A stretch of DNA of 64,000 nt from Symsagittifera roscoffensis. Lineage: Eukaryota > Xenacoelomorpha > Acoela > Convolutidae. Shown one piece after another: positions 14,101 to 22,399 of the stretch. Numbering within the stretch: the stretch's first letter is position 1; every line of letters begins with the position of its first letter. Under the pieces are notes generated by a model, which saw only the letters and a list, made by a program, of their open reading frames with translations, did not search any database and had not been told where the DNA came from. Position numbers and translations under genes: made by a program. Where the stretch lies: positions 3,859,624-3,923,623 of the forward strand of contig NC_087071.1 of assembly GCF_963678635.1 (NCBI RefSeq). The letters are read 5' to 3'.

Positions 14101-16262
14101 ATGAATCTGGACCACTCCCCGGACTCTTGATCTAGTCCCAGGTGTTCAACTTCTTCTCTGAATGTTACTTTCTTATCCCTGACTTTTGTCTGCTCCAGAA
14201 TTTTTTCGGGGATTTTTTCAACTAGTGATCGCACAACTTCCTTGCTATCAGTGATGCTTCCTTTTGAGACGTCAGTATTGTTCACTGTTTCTTCTCTCCG
14301 AAGTATGGTTAGTTCCGGTGCCTCCTGACCTTTCCCTTGGATCACGGGCTTGTCATCTGATAGGTTCTCAAGCAACCTCATTAAGTCTTCATCTATTCGG
14401 ACCGTTCCCTCCTCTACCTGGATGAGATCATAACCTTTTGCCTTAAGTGTTTCCCTCACGATCTTGGACTTGAGCATTATTCCTATCGGAATCCCTCTGC
14501 TTTTCTTCAAGATGGTCTTTTCAAGAGGCTCTTTCGGCAATTCGGGATGATCTTCAATCGGTTTGCCTGATTTGTCCAGCCATCTCGTGAGTGGAAGACT
14601 GTCGTACGTTTCTTTGTCCATAAAGGAGAAGCCGTCTTTGATCTCAGGTCTGTCCGCCTCTCTTTGTTCTTGCCTCTCATAGAACTCCGTCTTCTTACTC
14701 AAGCTGTCAGCATTTTGATGTTTATCTCGTGTTCTGTGCTCAATTATCATGTTGTATCCATCCAAGCGAACTATCCACCTCCCAATATAGCTCTGGTCCA
14801 TTGAGTACGTTTTCAGCCAGCTTAGTGCTCGGTTGTCGACTCGCAGCTTGAAGGGCTCACTGCCTAAGTATGCTCTGTATTTTTCGACAAAGGTGACCAC
14901 CGCAAACATCTCTGCTTTCGGTGCTCCGTACTTCATTTCTGTGTCACTTAGGACCTTGCTCCCGTATGCTATTGGTCTCAAGACTGTCTTCCCATTCCAT
15001 TCTTGTTCTTGATGGAGAATCCCAGAAATAGCGACTACTGACGCATCCGTGTCTAGCACGTACATCCCCTTCTCAGTCGGCATACCCAGTACTGGTGCCT
15101 CACACAGCTCTTTCTTTATTCTCTGGAATGACTCTTCTGCCGCGTTATTCCACGTGAACTTCTTGCCCTTGTGTCTCATTAATTGTTGCATCGGGTATAC
15201 CTTGTCCGCATAGCCCTTGATGAATTCTCTATAATAGTTGGCGAAACCCAGGAAGCTCATCAGCTGGTGCTCCGTCTTCGGTGATTTCCAGGTTAGGACT
15301 GCTTCCACGGCGTCTGGGTCAGGTCTGATACCGTGTTTATCTACCATCCTGCCCAAGTATTTAATCGAGTCCTTGAGTATCTCGCACTTTGATGGTTTAC
15401 ACTTCAGCCCCGATCTTTTCATGCACGCGAACACCTCGTCAAGCCTCTCAATGTGGTCTTCTAGTGTTGGCGTTGCTATTACCACGTCGTCCACATAGCA
15501 CATTACCAGGTTGCCGTACTTCTTCGTCACGCCTATCAACGCGTGTGCCATCAGCCGCTGAAACGTGGCTGTTGCATTGCAGAGTCCAAACGGCATCCGT
15601 TTCCATTGAAACAGACCCAACTCGCAGGCGAACCCTGTCTTGTCCCTGTCTTGCTTCCTTAATGGTACCTGCCAAAAGGCCGAGCCTAAATCAAGAGTCG
15701 TAAAAAATTTCGCATCACCTAACTTCGAGAGGCTCTCATCAATTCTAGGTATGGGATAGGCATCCTTCACCGTGACGGAGTTCAGGTATCGAAAGTCACA
15801 ACAAAACCTCAACTGGTCGCCTTTCTTTTTGGCCATCACTACTCCACACGCCCACGGTGACTTGGATGGTTCTATCATGTCATACTCTAGTAACGTTTCG
15901 ATTTCTTTTCTACACGCGTCCGATTTGTGTGGGGTCATGCGCCTCGCCCCCTCCCTGTGTGGCACCGCGTTTTCCTCAAGTTCTATTTCATGTTCAACAA
16001 AATTACAACACCCGATATCCGCCTTATGCCTTGAAAAAACCTCCTCGTTCCGCTCTAGTACGTCCTTGATAGCTTCGAGCTGTTCATCTTTCAGTTTGCC
16101 CCTTAAATGTTCAATCTCCGGCAGAACCGGTTTATCAGTTTGCATTTCATCTAGTGTGGGTCGCTCTGGAAAGTTCGAACAGCTCGAAAGCCCATCGTCC
16201 GTTTCTGACTTAAGTGATTTGATAAGACTTGAAGAATCTTTTATTCTCTGCAATCGTCTCAA
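11115..16262 (-). CDS. pol: pol of element A: reverse transcriptase, RNase H, integrase and a C-terminal macro-like domain
   Basis: Open frame of 1,715 codons; its first codon is TTG and no ATG marks a start, because it is cut off from the protease frame by a 1-base deletion near 16316. Domains by residue: RT about 105-330 (TLDLGSAFW with Asp191; YVDD 256-259); RNase H about 400-525 (DTDAS 404-408, Glu451, VDN around 476); a ~300-residue poorly conserved acidic linker; H2C2 zinc finger (HDQMGH, CLAC) near 950-990; integrase core with QIDHQK, QSDNGK and GLVERQ, spacing D-35-E, about 1011-1106; GPF module near 1242; acidic tail with conserved FVRGVGVGL; macro-like domain about 1570-1705. Catalytic residues of RT, RNase H and integrase are all present. 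The protein makes cDNA and integrates it; the macro-like part is an unusual addition (see findings). The stop TGA is followed by the ORF3 spacer. Confidence 0.93.
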   Translation of the reverse strand: MRRLQRIKDSSSLIKSLKSETDDGLSSCSNFPERPTLDEMQTDKPVLPEIEHLRGKLKDEQLEAIKDVLERNEEVFSRHKADIGCCNFVEHEIELEENAVPHREGARRMTPHKSDACRKEIETLLEYDMIEPSKSPWACGVVMAKKKGDQLRFCCDFRYLNSVTVKDAYPIPRIDESLSKLGDAKFFTTLDLGSAFWQVPLRKQDRDKTGFACELGLFQWKRMPFGLCNATATFQRLMAHALIGVTKKYGNLVMCYVDDVVIATPTLEDHIERLDEVFACMKRSGLKCKPSKCEILKDSIKYLGRMVDKHGIRPDPDAVEAVLTWKSPKTEHQLMSFLGFANYYREFIKGYADKVYPMQQLMRHKGKKFTWNNAAEESFQRIKKELCEAPVLGMPTEKGMYVLDTDASVVAISGILHQEQEWNGKTVLRPIAYGSKVLSDTEMKYGAPKAEMFAVVTFVEKYRAYLGSEPFKLRVDNRALSWLKTYSMDQSYIGRWIVRLDGYNMIIEHRTRDKHQNADSLSKKTEFYERQEQREADRPEIKDGFSFMDKETYDSLPLTRWLDKSGKPIEDHPELPKEPLEKTILKKSRGIPIGIMLKSKIVRETLKAKGYDLIQVEEGTVRIDEDLMRLLENLSDDKPVIQGKGQEAPELTILRREETVNNTDVSKGSITDSKEVVRSLVEKIPEKILEQTKVRDKKVTFREEVEHLGLDQESGEWSRFMEEDETGEGKLSGEREEWDEDSDESSEDQDSLCMILAEEKIRQHDRELQTDPSSGTYNLEIQEVRGGEELEKIAVSRKPLRELSCNSNVRTNLVPEDDMKIVKRMICVKLSDDIHNPGEMNGQIMALKEHVKARYRLSDLIRAQKNDKMTSNLSKWIHLGVKEKGELEEDSYKILSQFYKEKRDLLYHTAEGVVACKRRDEEKILHKHNLIILPQLYQTEVLFRSHDQMGHQGIDKVQQRILHRFDWPGMRKACERWVNACLACLQVKDPRKMKFPLKSVESSEFNEVVQIDHQKICMTESGYNQILVIIDHFTKLAEAVPCQTASAEETCDHLITHWISRYGCPMTFQSDNGKAFVGDLTKELMKRSHIAQAHSTTYHPQTNGLVERQNRTLVNMLRVYCSRYMTDWDKYLPQVVGAYNSTQHSTTGISPFMMLTGRERAMPITFFYPEYEGKRTSPQAYVKEAIKRQQELNELCRRNTAQAQMRQRKKYDEKILRAKPYEVGQYVWVFQNVIPPKGTKKLLKKWRGPFMITEVHQQGRFYRLSTGRAAHYENLKPHVPSPEDWCLPKDMEGLEYLVVEPACEVNEKGTREKNDGNENLSLDDNEKIEVESDAGSFVEEDWNDPEQNEVPKWMEPDRPTPPETRTGNRKRTGMRYNRYGDDFLIDKIQPDKLGDELLSAGELEAEEEWQVIDDGGHYPQDDYSTPELETDLEQSEIERRENTNLRILEWMRDVKDESREGQSIQQIDVSAANYMKTEDPLFGWTATDRPLDIPKDNSDPTTSTGTSINIFVRGVGVGLTHTENLMIKKLKEVRETSGLELEEEEPEPTIGRNFKTKFEIPNEYSENIMITDSDFILSNRTSAICITADMSFKSRLEADFKREYQNVEFLFRQRPGLGGIAALPPSVAQVPGKYLCFLVTRVNDRNTIDPEHVILALTRLRDFMIERGIVEVSMPVYDPNRGKLSSRELYAILHVVFAETEIMVHLHKKYYLSIA
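11719..11729 (-). promoter_or_regulatory. Internal PPT-like copy 1 in element A pol
   Basis: The coding strand reads TTTTTGTCCGGGGAGTGGGG, identical over 11 bases to the 3' polypurine tract and continuing purine-rich. Here it encodes FVRGVG, a different reading phase from the other internal copies. It is conserved in B (33676-33686) and C (58204-58214). It could act as a central polypurine tract. Confidence 0.45.
14061..14124 (-). promoter_or_regulatory. Internal PPT-like copies 2 and 3 in element A pol
   Basis: Two copies of GTCCGGGGAG lie on the coding strand at 14061-14070 and 14114-14124, encoding LSGE and ESGE in the RNase H-integrase linker. B has both (36006-36015 and 36056-36066). 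C has three in the equivalent linker (55682, 55724, 55766). The linker around them is otherwise poorly conserved. Confidence 0.4.
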
Positions 16263-17470
16263 GATACAAATTTTGTCCCTGTGATTGGGGCAATCAACAA
16301 CTTCATTTTGTTTTGATTCTCAATTGTTTCATATCGAGTTTTAACCGGTAAAGCATATCCCAGTTTCCTCCCTCTTTGTATCGTGATCGGTATATCAAGG
16401 GTATTCAACAAGACACTGACGCAGAGGCCGCTCTTCGTTATCGAAAATGATCTTCCTAAAACAGCAGCACTTTGACTATTAGGATTCGGAACTATGCACA
16501 CTTGCTTGTTGTCACTTAGTTCATTGTAATTTTTCATCCTCAAACTTACGATTGCCGCTTCATTAGCTTTTAGCCTCACCCTCCTACTCAAGAATACCGG
16601 TGCTTTGTTTTCATTTGCCATTATTAAATTTACCGGTTTGATTGCGTACCTCCTATCGGGGTTCCGTATCCTGAACATTGCGTTATTTAAATCAATCGTT
16701 ACGTCGAAATTCCTGATGAAGTCTCTGCCCAAAATGAATTGGTCAGATTCATCTAGGTTTTCTACCACGATAAAGCTCATCCACAGGTTACGTTCCCCCA
16801 AATTGAGGGCTATTATCGGCGTCCTGCCCAGCACCTGTAGGGCCCCTTTGTTTGCAGCTGACAGCCGTATTCTCGAGTCTATCAAGTCACCTTTGTCAAA
16901 GCCCATCTTTTCCCATGTTTCGATTGGTATGACGCTCAAGACTGCTCCCGTGTCAAGTAATCCACGCAACTGAGTCTTTTTGCCATTTATGTCTAGCACG
17001 TGCCCTGTCACGTCTGCTTCCGTCCCGATGTGCATTGCATCTTCTTCAAGCATGGCACAGTGTCCGATCGATCTTACTTTCAACTCTTCTTTCCCTACAT
17101 AGATTTGTCCAATTAGGTCTTCGTCGCATGTTATCATCGTCTTGGTATAGATGTTGATTCCATCTATATTTAGCATGACCTCGTGTGGACCATAAGCTTC
17201 AGTGTACCTATTATCAACACGTACCGATTTGCTGCCCCCTCTCGTGAGTAGTGCCCTGAGCGCTCTAGAAGTCGTTTGTGGACTTATTCCACTCAAGTAG
17301 TCTGCATACACGTCAATGTGCATTATCGTCTGGTCGCTCGGCTCGCTCAAGTTTCTGGTTACCTCGTGTCCGCCCACTGTGATTATCGACATTATTCTTG
17401 CTCCGATTTTCGATATTCCAAAAGGTTTAACTGTCACCATTTTCACGGTGTTACAATTCCCGGTCTTCAT
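16259..17470 (-). CDS. pro: Retropepsin-type aspartic protease with N-terminal extension, element A
   Basis: 403 codons starting at an ATG that directly follows the gag stop codon (TGA ATG) in the same frame. An N-terminal ~160 residues of unknown function is conserved in C (for example DGINIYTK and the VGKEELKVRSIG block). The protease core follows: LLDTGA at about 171-176 with the catalytic Asp, SVIP, and ILGRDF at about 246-251, the second retropepsin signature. It would cut Gag-Pol. The last ~20 codons are out of frame relative to B and C: a 1-base deletion near 16316 changes the frame before the RT. In B and C the protease and RT are continuous at this point, so I read it as a lesion, although a frameshift site cannot be excluded. 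Confidence 0.88.
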   Translation of the reverse strand: MKTGNCNTVKMVTVKPFGISKIGARIMSIITVGGHEVTRNLSEPSDQTIMHIDVYADYLSGISPQTTSRALRALLTRGGSKSVRVDNRYTEAYGPHEVMLNIDGINIYTKTMITCDEDLIGQIYVGKEELKVRSIGHCAMLEEDAMHIGTEADVTGHVLDINGKKTQLRGLLDTGAVLSVIPIETWEKMGFDKGDLIDSRIRLSAANKGALQVLGRTPIIALNLGERNLWMSFIVVENLDESDQFILGRDFIRNFDVTIDLNNAMFRIRNPDRRYAIKPVNLIMANENKAPVFLSRRVRLKANEAAIVSLRMKNYNELSDNKQVCIVPNPNSQSAAVLGRSFSITKSGLCVSVLLNTLDIPITIQRGRKLGYALPVKTRYETIENQNKMKLLIAPITGTKFVS

Positions 17471-17473
17471 TCA
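17471..17473 (-). other. In-frame TGA at the gag/protease boundary of element A
   Basis: Gag and protease share one frame and are separated only by this TGA, followed at once by ATG. B has a serine codon here. C has TAA four codons before its protease ATG, also in frame. It could be a mutation, a readthrough stop as in some retroviruses, or a termination-reinitiation site. Confidence 0.6.
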
Positions 17474-19024
17474 GCCCGTTCTAGCCTCTGGTATTGAGTT
17501 CGATCCGGTTAATGCTTCGTTAAAATTCTGTCTTTCGATCTCCAACTTTAGTCGTTGCTCTATTTCTTTCGCAGCCAGATCTTGTTTCACTTTGGCAATT
17601 GCTTCCGTCGCCGCTTTCTCATAATTTATCTCTAGAGAGCTTCCGGCCGCGGACTCTAACGCACCGCTAACATGTGTAACAGCTTTCACTGTCTTCGTCG
17701 GCAATTCGGTGTTTGGTGCCCCCAAGTTCCTAGATTCAAACTCGTTTTGCCTGTTCCGCTGATTCTGCACCGCCGCTAATGCCAACTTATGTTTTGGGTG
17801 ATTCTGGTCCTTGACCGCTTCCCAGAACAAGGGACAATCCATTCTGAAGTGCCCCTCCTGGTTACAGAAGAAGCATCTGGCGCCTATCTTGATGATTAAG
17901 CCATTATAGTACTCGTGTTCCTCCATCTGGCTCATATCCTCTTCATCCGGTGCATAACCTAGGCTCTTCATGCCTTGTTTGTACGTTGTGCAGTCAGCCA
18001 CATGATGATCCGCTGACCCGCAGTTCGCGCATGATCTGCGCTTGTCCATATCATCTCTAGGTTTGTACCATGATGACCTCTGGGGTTGGCTTCCCCCTTG
18101 CGTGTTCCTGTTTTCGGAATATGAGTACTTCTTAGGTTTCATCAGCATGTATTCTCTTGATTTCTGTCTCATTTCTTCTGGGGTGGGTGCGCTGTCCTTC
18201 GACAATGTGTAGTATGTTGCTAACATTGTCCTTAAGTCATCACTTTTCACCCCATCGATGAACTTCGAGGCAATGCTAAAGTTCCGTCTATTTGTCGACT
18301 CCTCTGGGTCACTCCTCCTTCTCAAGCTCTCGAGGTCATCTAGGAACCGATCTATTGACTCGTCGTCCCTCTGCCTTCTCTTTTCAAATCGCATCATCGC
18401 TTGGTGACCCTTCATGCCTGACCCGAATCGATTCAGCAATATCTCGAAGATCTTGTCCGCGGTGTCGCGTTCTTCCTCCTTCTTTGCGACCACGCATTTT
18501 AATGCCGTTCCTTCCAAGTTGCTCAGTATGGCTGTACATGCTTGTCTTTCGTCACTCAAGTTATTTTGTTCTAGATGTAATCTCATCACTTCCACCCAAG
18601 TGTCAATGCATCCATCGGAGTCGTCTTTGAATTCTTTTGGCTTCTTGAATGTCTTTCTTGATTTTCCCTCTCTCCTGTCGCTCGAGTCAGTGTTCCTCGT
18701 GGCGAAGGCCTCTAGAGTCCTGTTCATCATCTCCCAAGTGCTGGCCCATGTCATAGCATCCGGTCCTGTGTTGCTGTTAGCTGTTGAATCTCCCGGAGCA
18801 GTCGTTGTATTCGACGTTCCATTCTTCATTATTGTTTTCGCAGCTGTTGGTGCTATGCTTATCGCATCCCTGGTTAAGGGCAACGGTGTCGATTGCTCGA
18901 TTGCCGTTTGTTCCTTTGTGGTTCTACAAAGTCGACTCTGGTGCCTTGCGTACGATCCGCTGCCGGTCTTTCTTGTGGAGTAGAACCTCTCAAGATTGCA
19001 TCCAACTTCGCCTGTATTGCACAC
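17471..19024 (-). CDS. gag: gag C-terminal part: capsid and two CCHC zinc knuckles, element A
   Basis: 517 codons. The first ~46 codons are an out-of-frame reading of the coiled-coil region; authentic Gag starts near TPLPLTRD. A retrotransposon gag capsid-like region spans about residues 120-300 (DTWVEVMRLHLE, KIFEILLNRFGSG, ESIDRFLDDLE). Two CCHC knuckles are clear: CANCGSADHHVADC (332-345) and CFFCNQEGHFRMDC (384-397), both C-x2-C-x4-H-x4-C. It packages the RNA and forms the particle. It ends in TGA immediately before the protease ATG, in the same frame; in B this codon is TCA. The upstream coiled-coil half of gag is in another frame (18874-19929) because of an 8-bp tandem duplication. Confidence 0.9.
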   Translation of the reverse strand: MCNTGEVGCNLERFYSTRKTGSGSYARHQSRLCRTTKEQTAIEQSTPLPLTRDAISIAPTAAKTIMKNGTSNTTTAPGDSTANSNTGPDAMTWASTWEMMNRTLEAFATRNTDSSDRREGKSRKTFKKPKEFKDDSDGCIDTWVEVMRLHLEQNNLSDERQACTAILSNLEGTALKCVVAKKEEERDTADKIFEILLNRFGSGMKGHQAMMRFEKRRQRDDESIDRFLDDLESLRRRSDPEESTNRRNFSIASKFIDGVKSDDLRTMLATYYTLSKDSAPTPEEMRQKSREYMLMKPKKYSYSENRNTQGGSQPQRSSWYKPRDDMDKRRSCANCGSADHHVADCTTYKQGMKSLGYAPDEEDMSQMEEHEYYNGLIIKIGARCFFCNQEGHFRMDCPLFWEAVKDQNHPKHKLALAAVQNQRNRQNEFESRNLGAPNTELPTKTVKAVTHVSGALESAAGSSLEINYEKAATEAIAKVKQDLAAKEIEQRLKLEIERQNFNEALTGSNSIPEARTG

Positions 19025-19929
19025 GAACTCTCGGCTTGACTCTTGCTCATTGTGTCCATTCTCCTTTCCAGGCTCCCTAATTGGCTGTTGACATCATCAT
19101 ATCGGTTCTTCAACTGTTGCATGTCTGTTTTGATGTTCTTTTCTCGTTCTTCATTGGTGGCTTCTACCTTATCTGACATTTCCTTGAGTCTCTCATCTGT
19201 TGCCTTAGCTAGGTTAAAATAACTGTCTAGATACTCGTGCTTGTTGTATCTTATCTCCTTTTTTATCACCTCTCTGTCTTCTTCACTGTGCTTAAGTCTT
19301 TTGTCAATCTGATTTAATTTCGCCAACAAGTCACCCAGCTCAATGGTAGTCTCTTCATGGTCAGCTGTCGGTCTCTCTTCGGCCGTAGCCTCTGCTTTAG
19401 CTTGTTCCTCTCTTGGATTGGCTTCTGAGGTCCTCGTGCTCACTGTCCCAAATGTTCGTGCTCTTTCTGCTTTTGGTTCTTCAGTCACGTTTTCTTTTGT
19501 TTTTATTCCGAACATTATTCCCAATTTTTCCGTAAAAGATGTCCTCTTTACTTGAGAGTCTTCTTTCACCGTTTCTTCGGTGTTGCCTATTGCATCTTCC
19601 GCGTCATCTATCGGTGAGAACTCTATGGGTTTCTGGTTCGGTTCCTCTGCATTGGGCATTGGAGTTGACTCTGTCGCCATCTTCCTTGTTTCATCCACAC
19701 TTTGATCGGGTGTCTCTAGATCAATCTCGATGGTGGGTTCTACTCGCTCCCTTTCCGTGCCCTCTTTCGCCCTGTTCTCCGCTGTACTCCTTGTGCTGAC
19801 CATGTTAACTGAAAAGTTCGTCTTCGTTATCTTTGGGCCCGTTGATGTCGTTCCGCGCAGCGATGAATTATATTTCGTGTTTGATCCACTTGACCTTTTT
19901 TCGAGCACCGGTACCCTACTCCGCCTCAT
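18874..19929 (-). CDS. gag: gag N-terminal part: acidic region and coiled coil, element A (separated by a frameshift)
   Basis: 351 codons from a real ATG (MRRSRVPVLEKRSSG), shared with B's gag start at 41789. A Ser/Thr/Glu-rich region (about 1-200) is followed by a charged coiled coil (about 205-320: LNQIDKRLKHSEEDREVIKK and similar). The final ~10 codons are out of frame: an 8-bp tandem duplication (TCGATTGC twice, 18890-18905) shifts the frame relative to B, where coiled coil and capsid are continuous. C also has both parts in one frame. So the ancestral Gag was a single protein of roughly 800 residues and A carries a split version. Confidence 0.85.
   Translation of the reverse strand: MRRSRVPVLEKRSSGSNTKYNSSLRGTTSTGPKITKTNFSVNMVSTRSTAENRAKEGTERERVEPTIEIDLETPDQSVDETRKMATESTPMPNAEEPNQKPIEFSPIDDAEDAIGNTEETVKEDSQVKRTSFTEKLGIMFGIKTKENVTEEPKAERARTFGTVSTRTSEANPREEQAKAEATAEERPTADHEETTIELGDLLAKLNQIDKRLKHSEEDREVIKKEIRYNKHEYLDSYFNLAKATDERLKEMSDKVEATNEEREKNIKTDMQQLKNRYDDVNSQLGSLERRMDTMSKSQAESSCAIQAKLDAILRGSTPQERPAADRTQGTRVDFVEPQRNKRQSSNRHRCP
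18890..18905 (-). other. 8-bp tandem duplication that splits gag in element A
   Basis: TCGATTGC occurs twice in a row; B (around 40761) has it once. Eight is not a multiple of three, so the frame changes between the coiled-coil and capsid parts of Gag. Confidence 0.85.
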
Positions 19930-20206
19930 TATTTCTATTTACAACTGCTTCTATTTACAATTTTATTATATACACGATTCTATTCTAAGGGTAAAAAAAA
20001 ATATTTTTTGTGGTAACAAACTCTGTACAACGTGTTAAAAACCTTATCCAATTCTCTTTCTAAAACCTCCGAAAAAATTTCCTTAATTTGGTCTTAACCC
20101 TACCTATTTCGGTTTGTCTTATTCTGTCTTAAAACGCACTTGTTGTAATTTGATTTCAATTTCTATACCGTCCCAAGACTATTCGTCACTATCACAGTAC
20201 TCTCCG

Positions 20207-20905
20207 CTAGTGTCCTAAGACCCTTGTACCAAGGCCACTGTTCCAAGACTACTGTCCCAAGACTACTGTCCCAAGACTAGTGTCCCAAGGCTAGTGTCCC
20301 AAGACTACTGTCCCAAGACTAGTGTCCCAAGGGTAGTGTCCCAAGACCAGTGTCCCAAGGCTAGTGTCCCAAGACTACTGTCCCAAGACTAGTGTCCCAA
20401 GGCTAGTGTCCCAAGACTACTGTCCCAAGACTAGTGTCCCAAGGGTAGTGTCCCAAGACTAGTGTCCCAAGGGTAGTGTCCCAAGACCAGTGTCCCAAGG
20501 CTGGTGTCCCAAGACTAGTGTCCCAAGACCCTTGTCCCAAGACCACTGTCCCAAGACCCTGTCCCAAGACCCCTGTCCCAAGACCCCTGTCCCAAGACCA
20601 CTGTCCCAAGACCCCTGTCCCAAGACCCTGTCCCAAGACCACTGTCCCAAGACCCTGTCCCAAGACCCTGTCCCAAGACCACTGTCCCAAGACCACTGTC
20701 CCAAGACCCTGTCCCAAGACCACTGTCCCAAGACCCTGTCCCAAGACCCTGTCCCAAGACCCTGTCCCAAGACCACTGTCCCAAGACCACTGTCCCAAGA
20801 CCCTGTCCCAAGACCACTGTCCCAAGACCCTGTCCCAAGACCACTGTCCCAAGACCCTGTCCCAAGACCACTATCCCAAGACTGCTCTGTCCCAAGACTT
20901 CTTCG
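20207..20905 (-). repeat. 13-14-bp minisatellite in the element A leader
   Basis: Around 50 units of the type CTAGTGTCCCAAGG (about 20207-20520) and CCACTGTCCCAAGA or the 13-bp CCCTGTCCCAAGA (about 20520-20880) on the plus strand. There are two blocks with different dominant units. B has the same two-block order but a longer array (about 42138-43056), so the array varies in length between copies. Confidence 0.92.
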
Positions 20906-21742
20906 GTCTTGTCCCAATACTCGTCACGGAGTGTCTTCCTCGTTGTAGGGTCTTCTTGAATCACCGTACCTTGTACCACCACTCAAGCTCTAGTAAAATT
21001 TTCCCAAAAACCCTCTCTTAAAAGCCAAATGCTGACCCCCCTCTTCTTTTTGGTTGTTTCTATTTCAATGTAGGTGCGCAGGTATCTTGTGATCACCTGT
21101 TCGTATAAGACCAAACACAAATCCTCACTAAAATGCAACAAAAATCTAAGTAAGAAAAATAATAAAAACAGAAAAATGAGCCCACCTGAAATTCAAAGGT
21201 GACCAATGTCTACCTTTCGTCTAAAAAAAAATGTCTGGTACCTAATTGCCACGCGTTTTCCTCCCCCCACTAGTGATCTTATGGGGTTTCACAAAAGCTG
21301 TTTATATCCGGTCCCCCCTACCAAACCAACCAGCGTACCAGTCTTAACTCGAGTTGAATTTTGGATCTCCACCTAATATTACCAACGCGTGTTAATTTCT
21401 AATGTAACTAAGTCAACGATGTCGACTAATTAGTTACTCTAATTTCCCCCTTTTTACAATTTACAACCGCCAACCTCTAACTTAACCAGTCCCCCTTCTA
21501 ACCTCCCCCCTTTCTAGCCCCCCTTCTTAAGCCTAAAAATTACTTTAAGCGCCGGGTGCTAAACCTCTCAAGAGAAAACCGTAGACCTGTTTCCAGGCCT
21601 GCTCAAGTAAAAACGTTCCTCAAAACTGGGGGATTTCGCTTATCCAATTTTACACTTATCTTCTATAATGTAATGTGGATTCTAACGATACCCGTTCTGC
21701 CCAACTTGAGAACTCGAGAATTGCCAAATCCTTCTTGGCTGC

Positions 21743-21936
21743 TTTCCCACTCGACTGGTCACCTGTTCCAGTCCAGTCTCCTATTGGTTCAGCTCAAGTG
21801 TCCCTGAACCACTTTCCCACTCGGCTGGTCACCTCTTCCAGTCAAGTCTCCTATTGGTTCAGCTCAAGTGTCCCTGAACCACTTTCCCACTCGGCTGGTC
21901 ACCTCTTCCAGTCAAGTCTCCTATTGGTCCAGCTAA
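21743..21936 (-). repeat. 70-bp tandem repeat, three copies (element A leader)
   Basis: Copies begin at 21743, 21813 and 21883, each starting TTTCCCACTC and including CCTATTGGTT and CTCAAGTG. The third is truncated. B carries four copies of the same repeat (43978-44241). Confidence 0.9.
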
Positions 21937-22107
21937 GTTCCAAGCTATCTGAAAACCCTTGACGACGCCCCACTTCGGGCACTTTATTCAGTTTACTGGT
22001 TTAAATTGCTAGGTTGATCGAAACGATCGAACTTGTAAAACAGTATGGGTATACTATTTAATTAATATAAAGGTTTGATCCAACTAATCTGGTGTCAAAG
22101 TCACTGT

Positions 22108-22200
22108 CTTTTTTCGTTTTATGGTTTTTGTTCCTTTTTCTATTCTTTTTTGGTTTTTGTTTTGCTTTTTGTCTTTTTGCTCGTGTTTTTGTCTCCCTAG
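22108..22200 (-). other. A-rich tract in the element A leader
   Basis: On the coding strand this is a ~90-nt run of A with scattered G and C, about 200 nt downstream of the PBS. It is conserved in B (44411-44505). A similar run lies on the plus strand at 46961-47095, upstream of element C. Confidence 0.7.
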
Positions 22201-22399
22201 TTGCCCCCCTTTACTCGGTTAGCTAAGCCTCGTTCGGAGAGCGTACCAGGAAATTTTCTCGAGTTTTCTTAAAAAGCTATCACGGTACAACCGGAAGGTT
22301 TGCACGTTCCTGTCGAACCGTACCGCCGGTACTCTAGAATGGGCATTCAGCCCGAAGCTGTCTCAAGTGGGTTCGACTCCGTAGTCTTGATGTCGTAAA

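Larger units (their letters stand above)
19930..22399 (-). other. Leader of element A between PBS and gag, repeat-rich, no gene
   Basis: About 2.5 kb of untranslated leader. In coding-strand order it holds an A-rich tract (22108-22200), a 70-bp tandem repeat (21743-21936), a pyrimidine/purine-biased stretch, a minisatellite (20207-20905) and an A/T-rich segment before the gag ATG. The order is the same in B. Frames that stay open across the minisatellite do so because the 13-14-bp unit lacks stops, so I do not call genes. Confidence 0.7.

Noticed and set aside
20207-20905. CRISPR-like array.
   Set aside because: Units are contiguous 13-14-bp repeats without unique spacers, inside a eukaryotic retroelement leader.
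20403-21021. Long open frames on both strands across the leader minisatellite (also 42354-43187).
   Set aside because: They are open only because the 13-14-bp unit has no stops in any frame; several frames are open at once and the predicted proteins are pure repeats.
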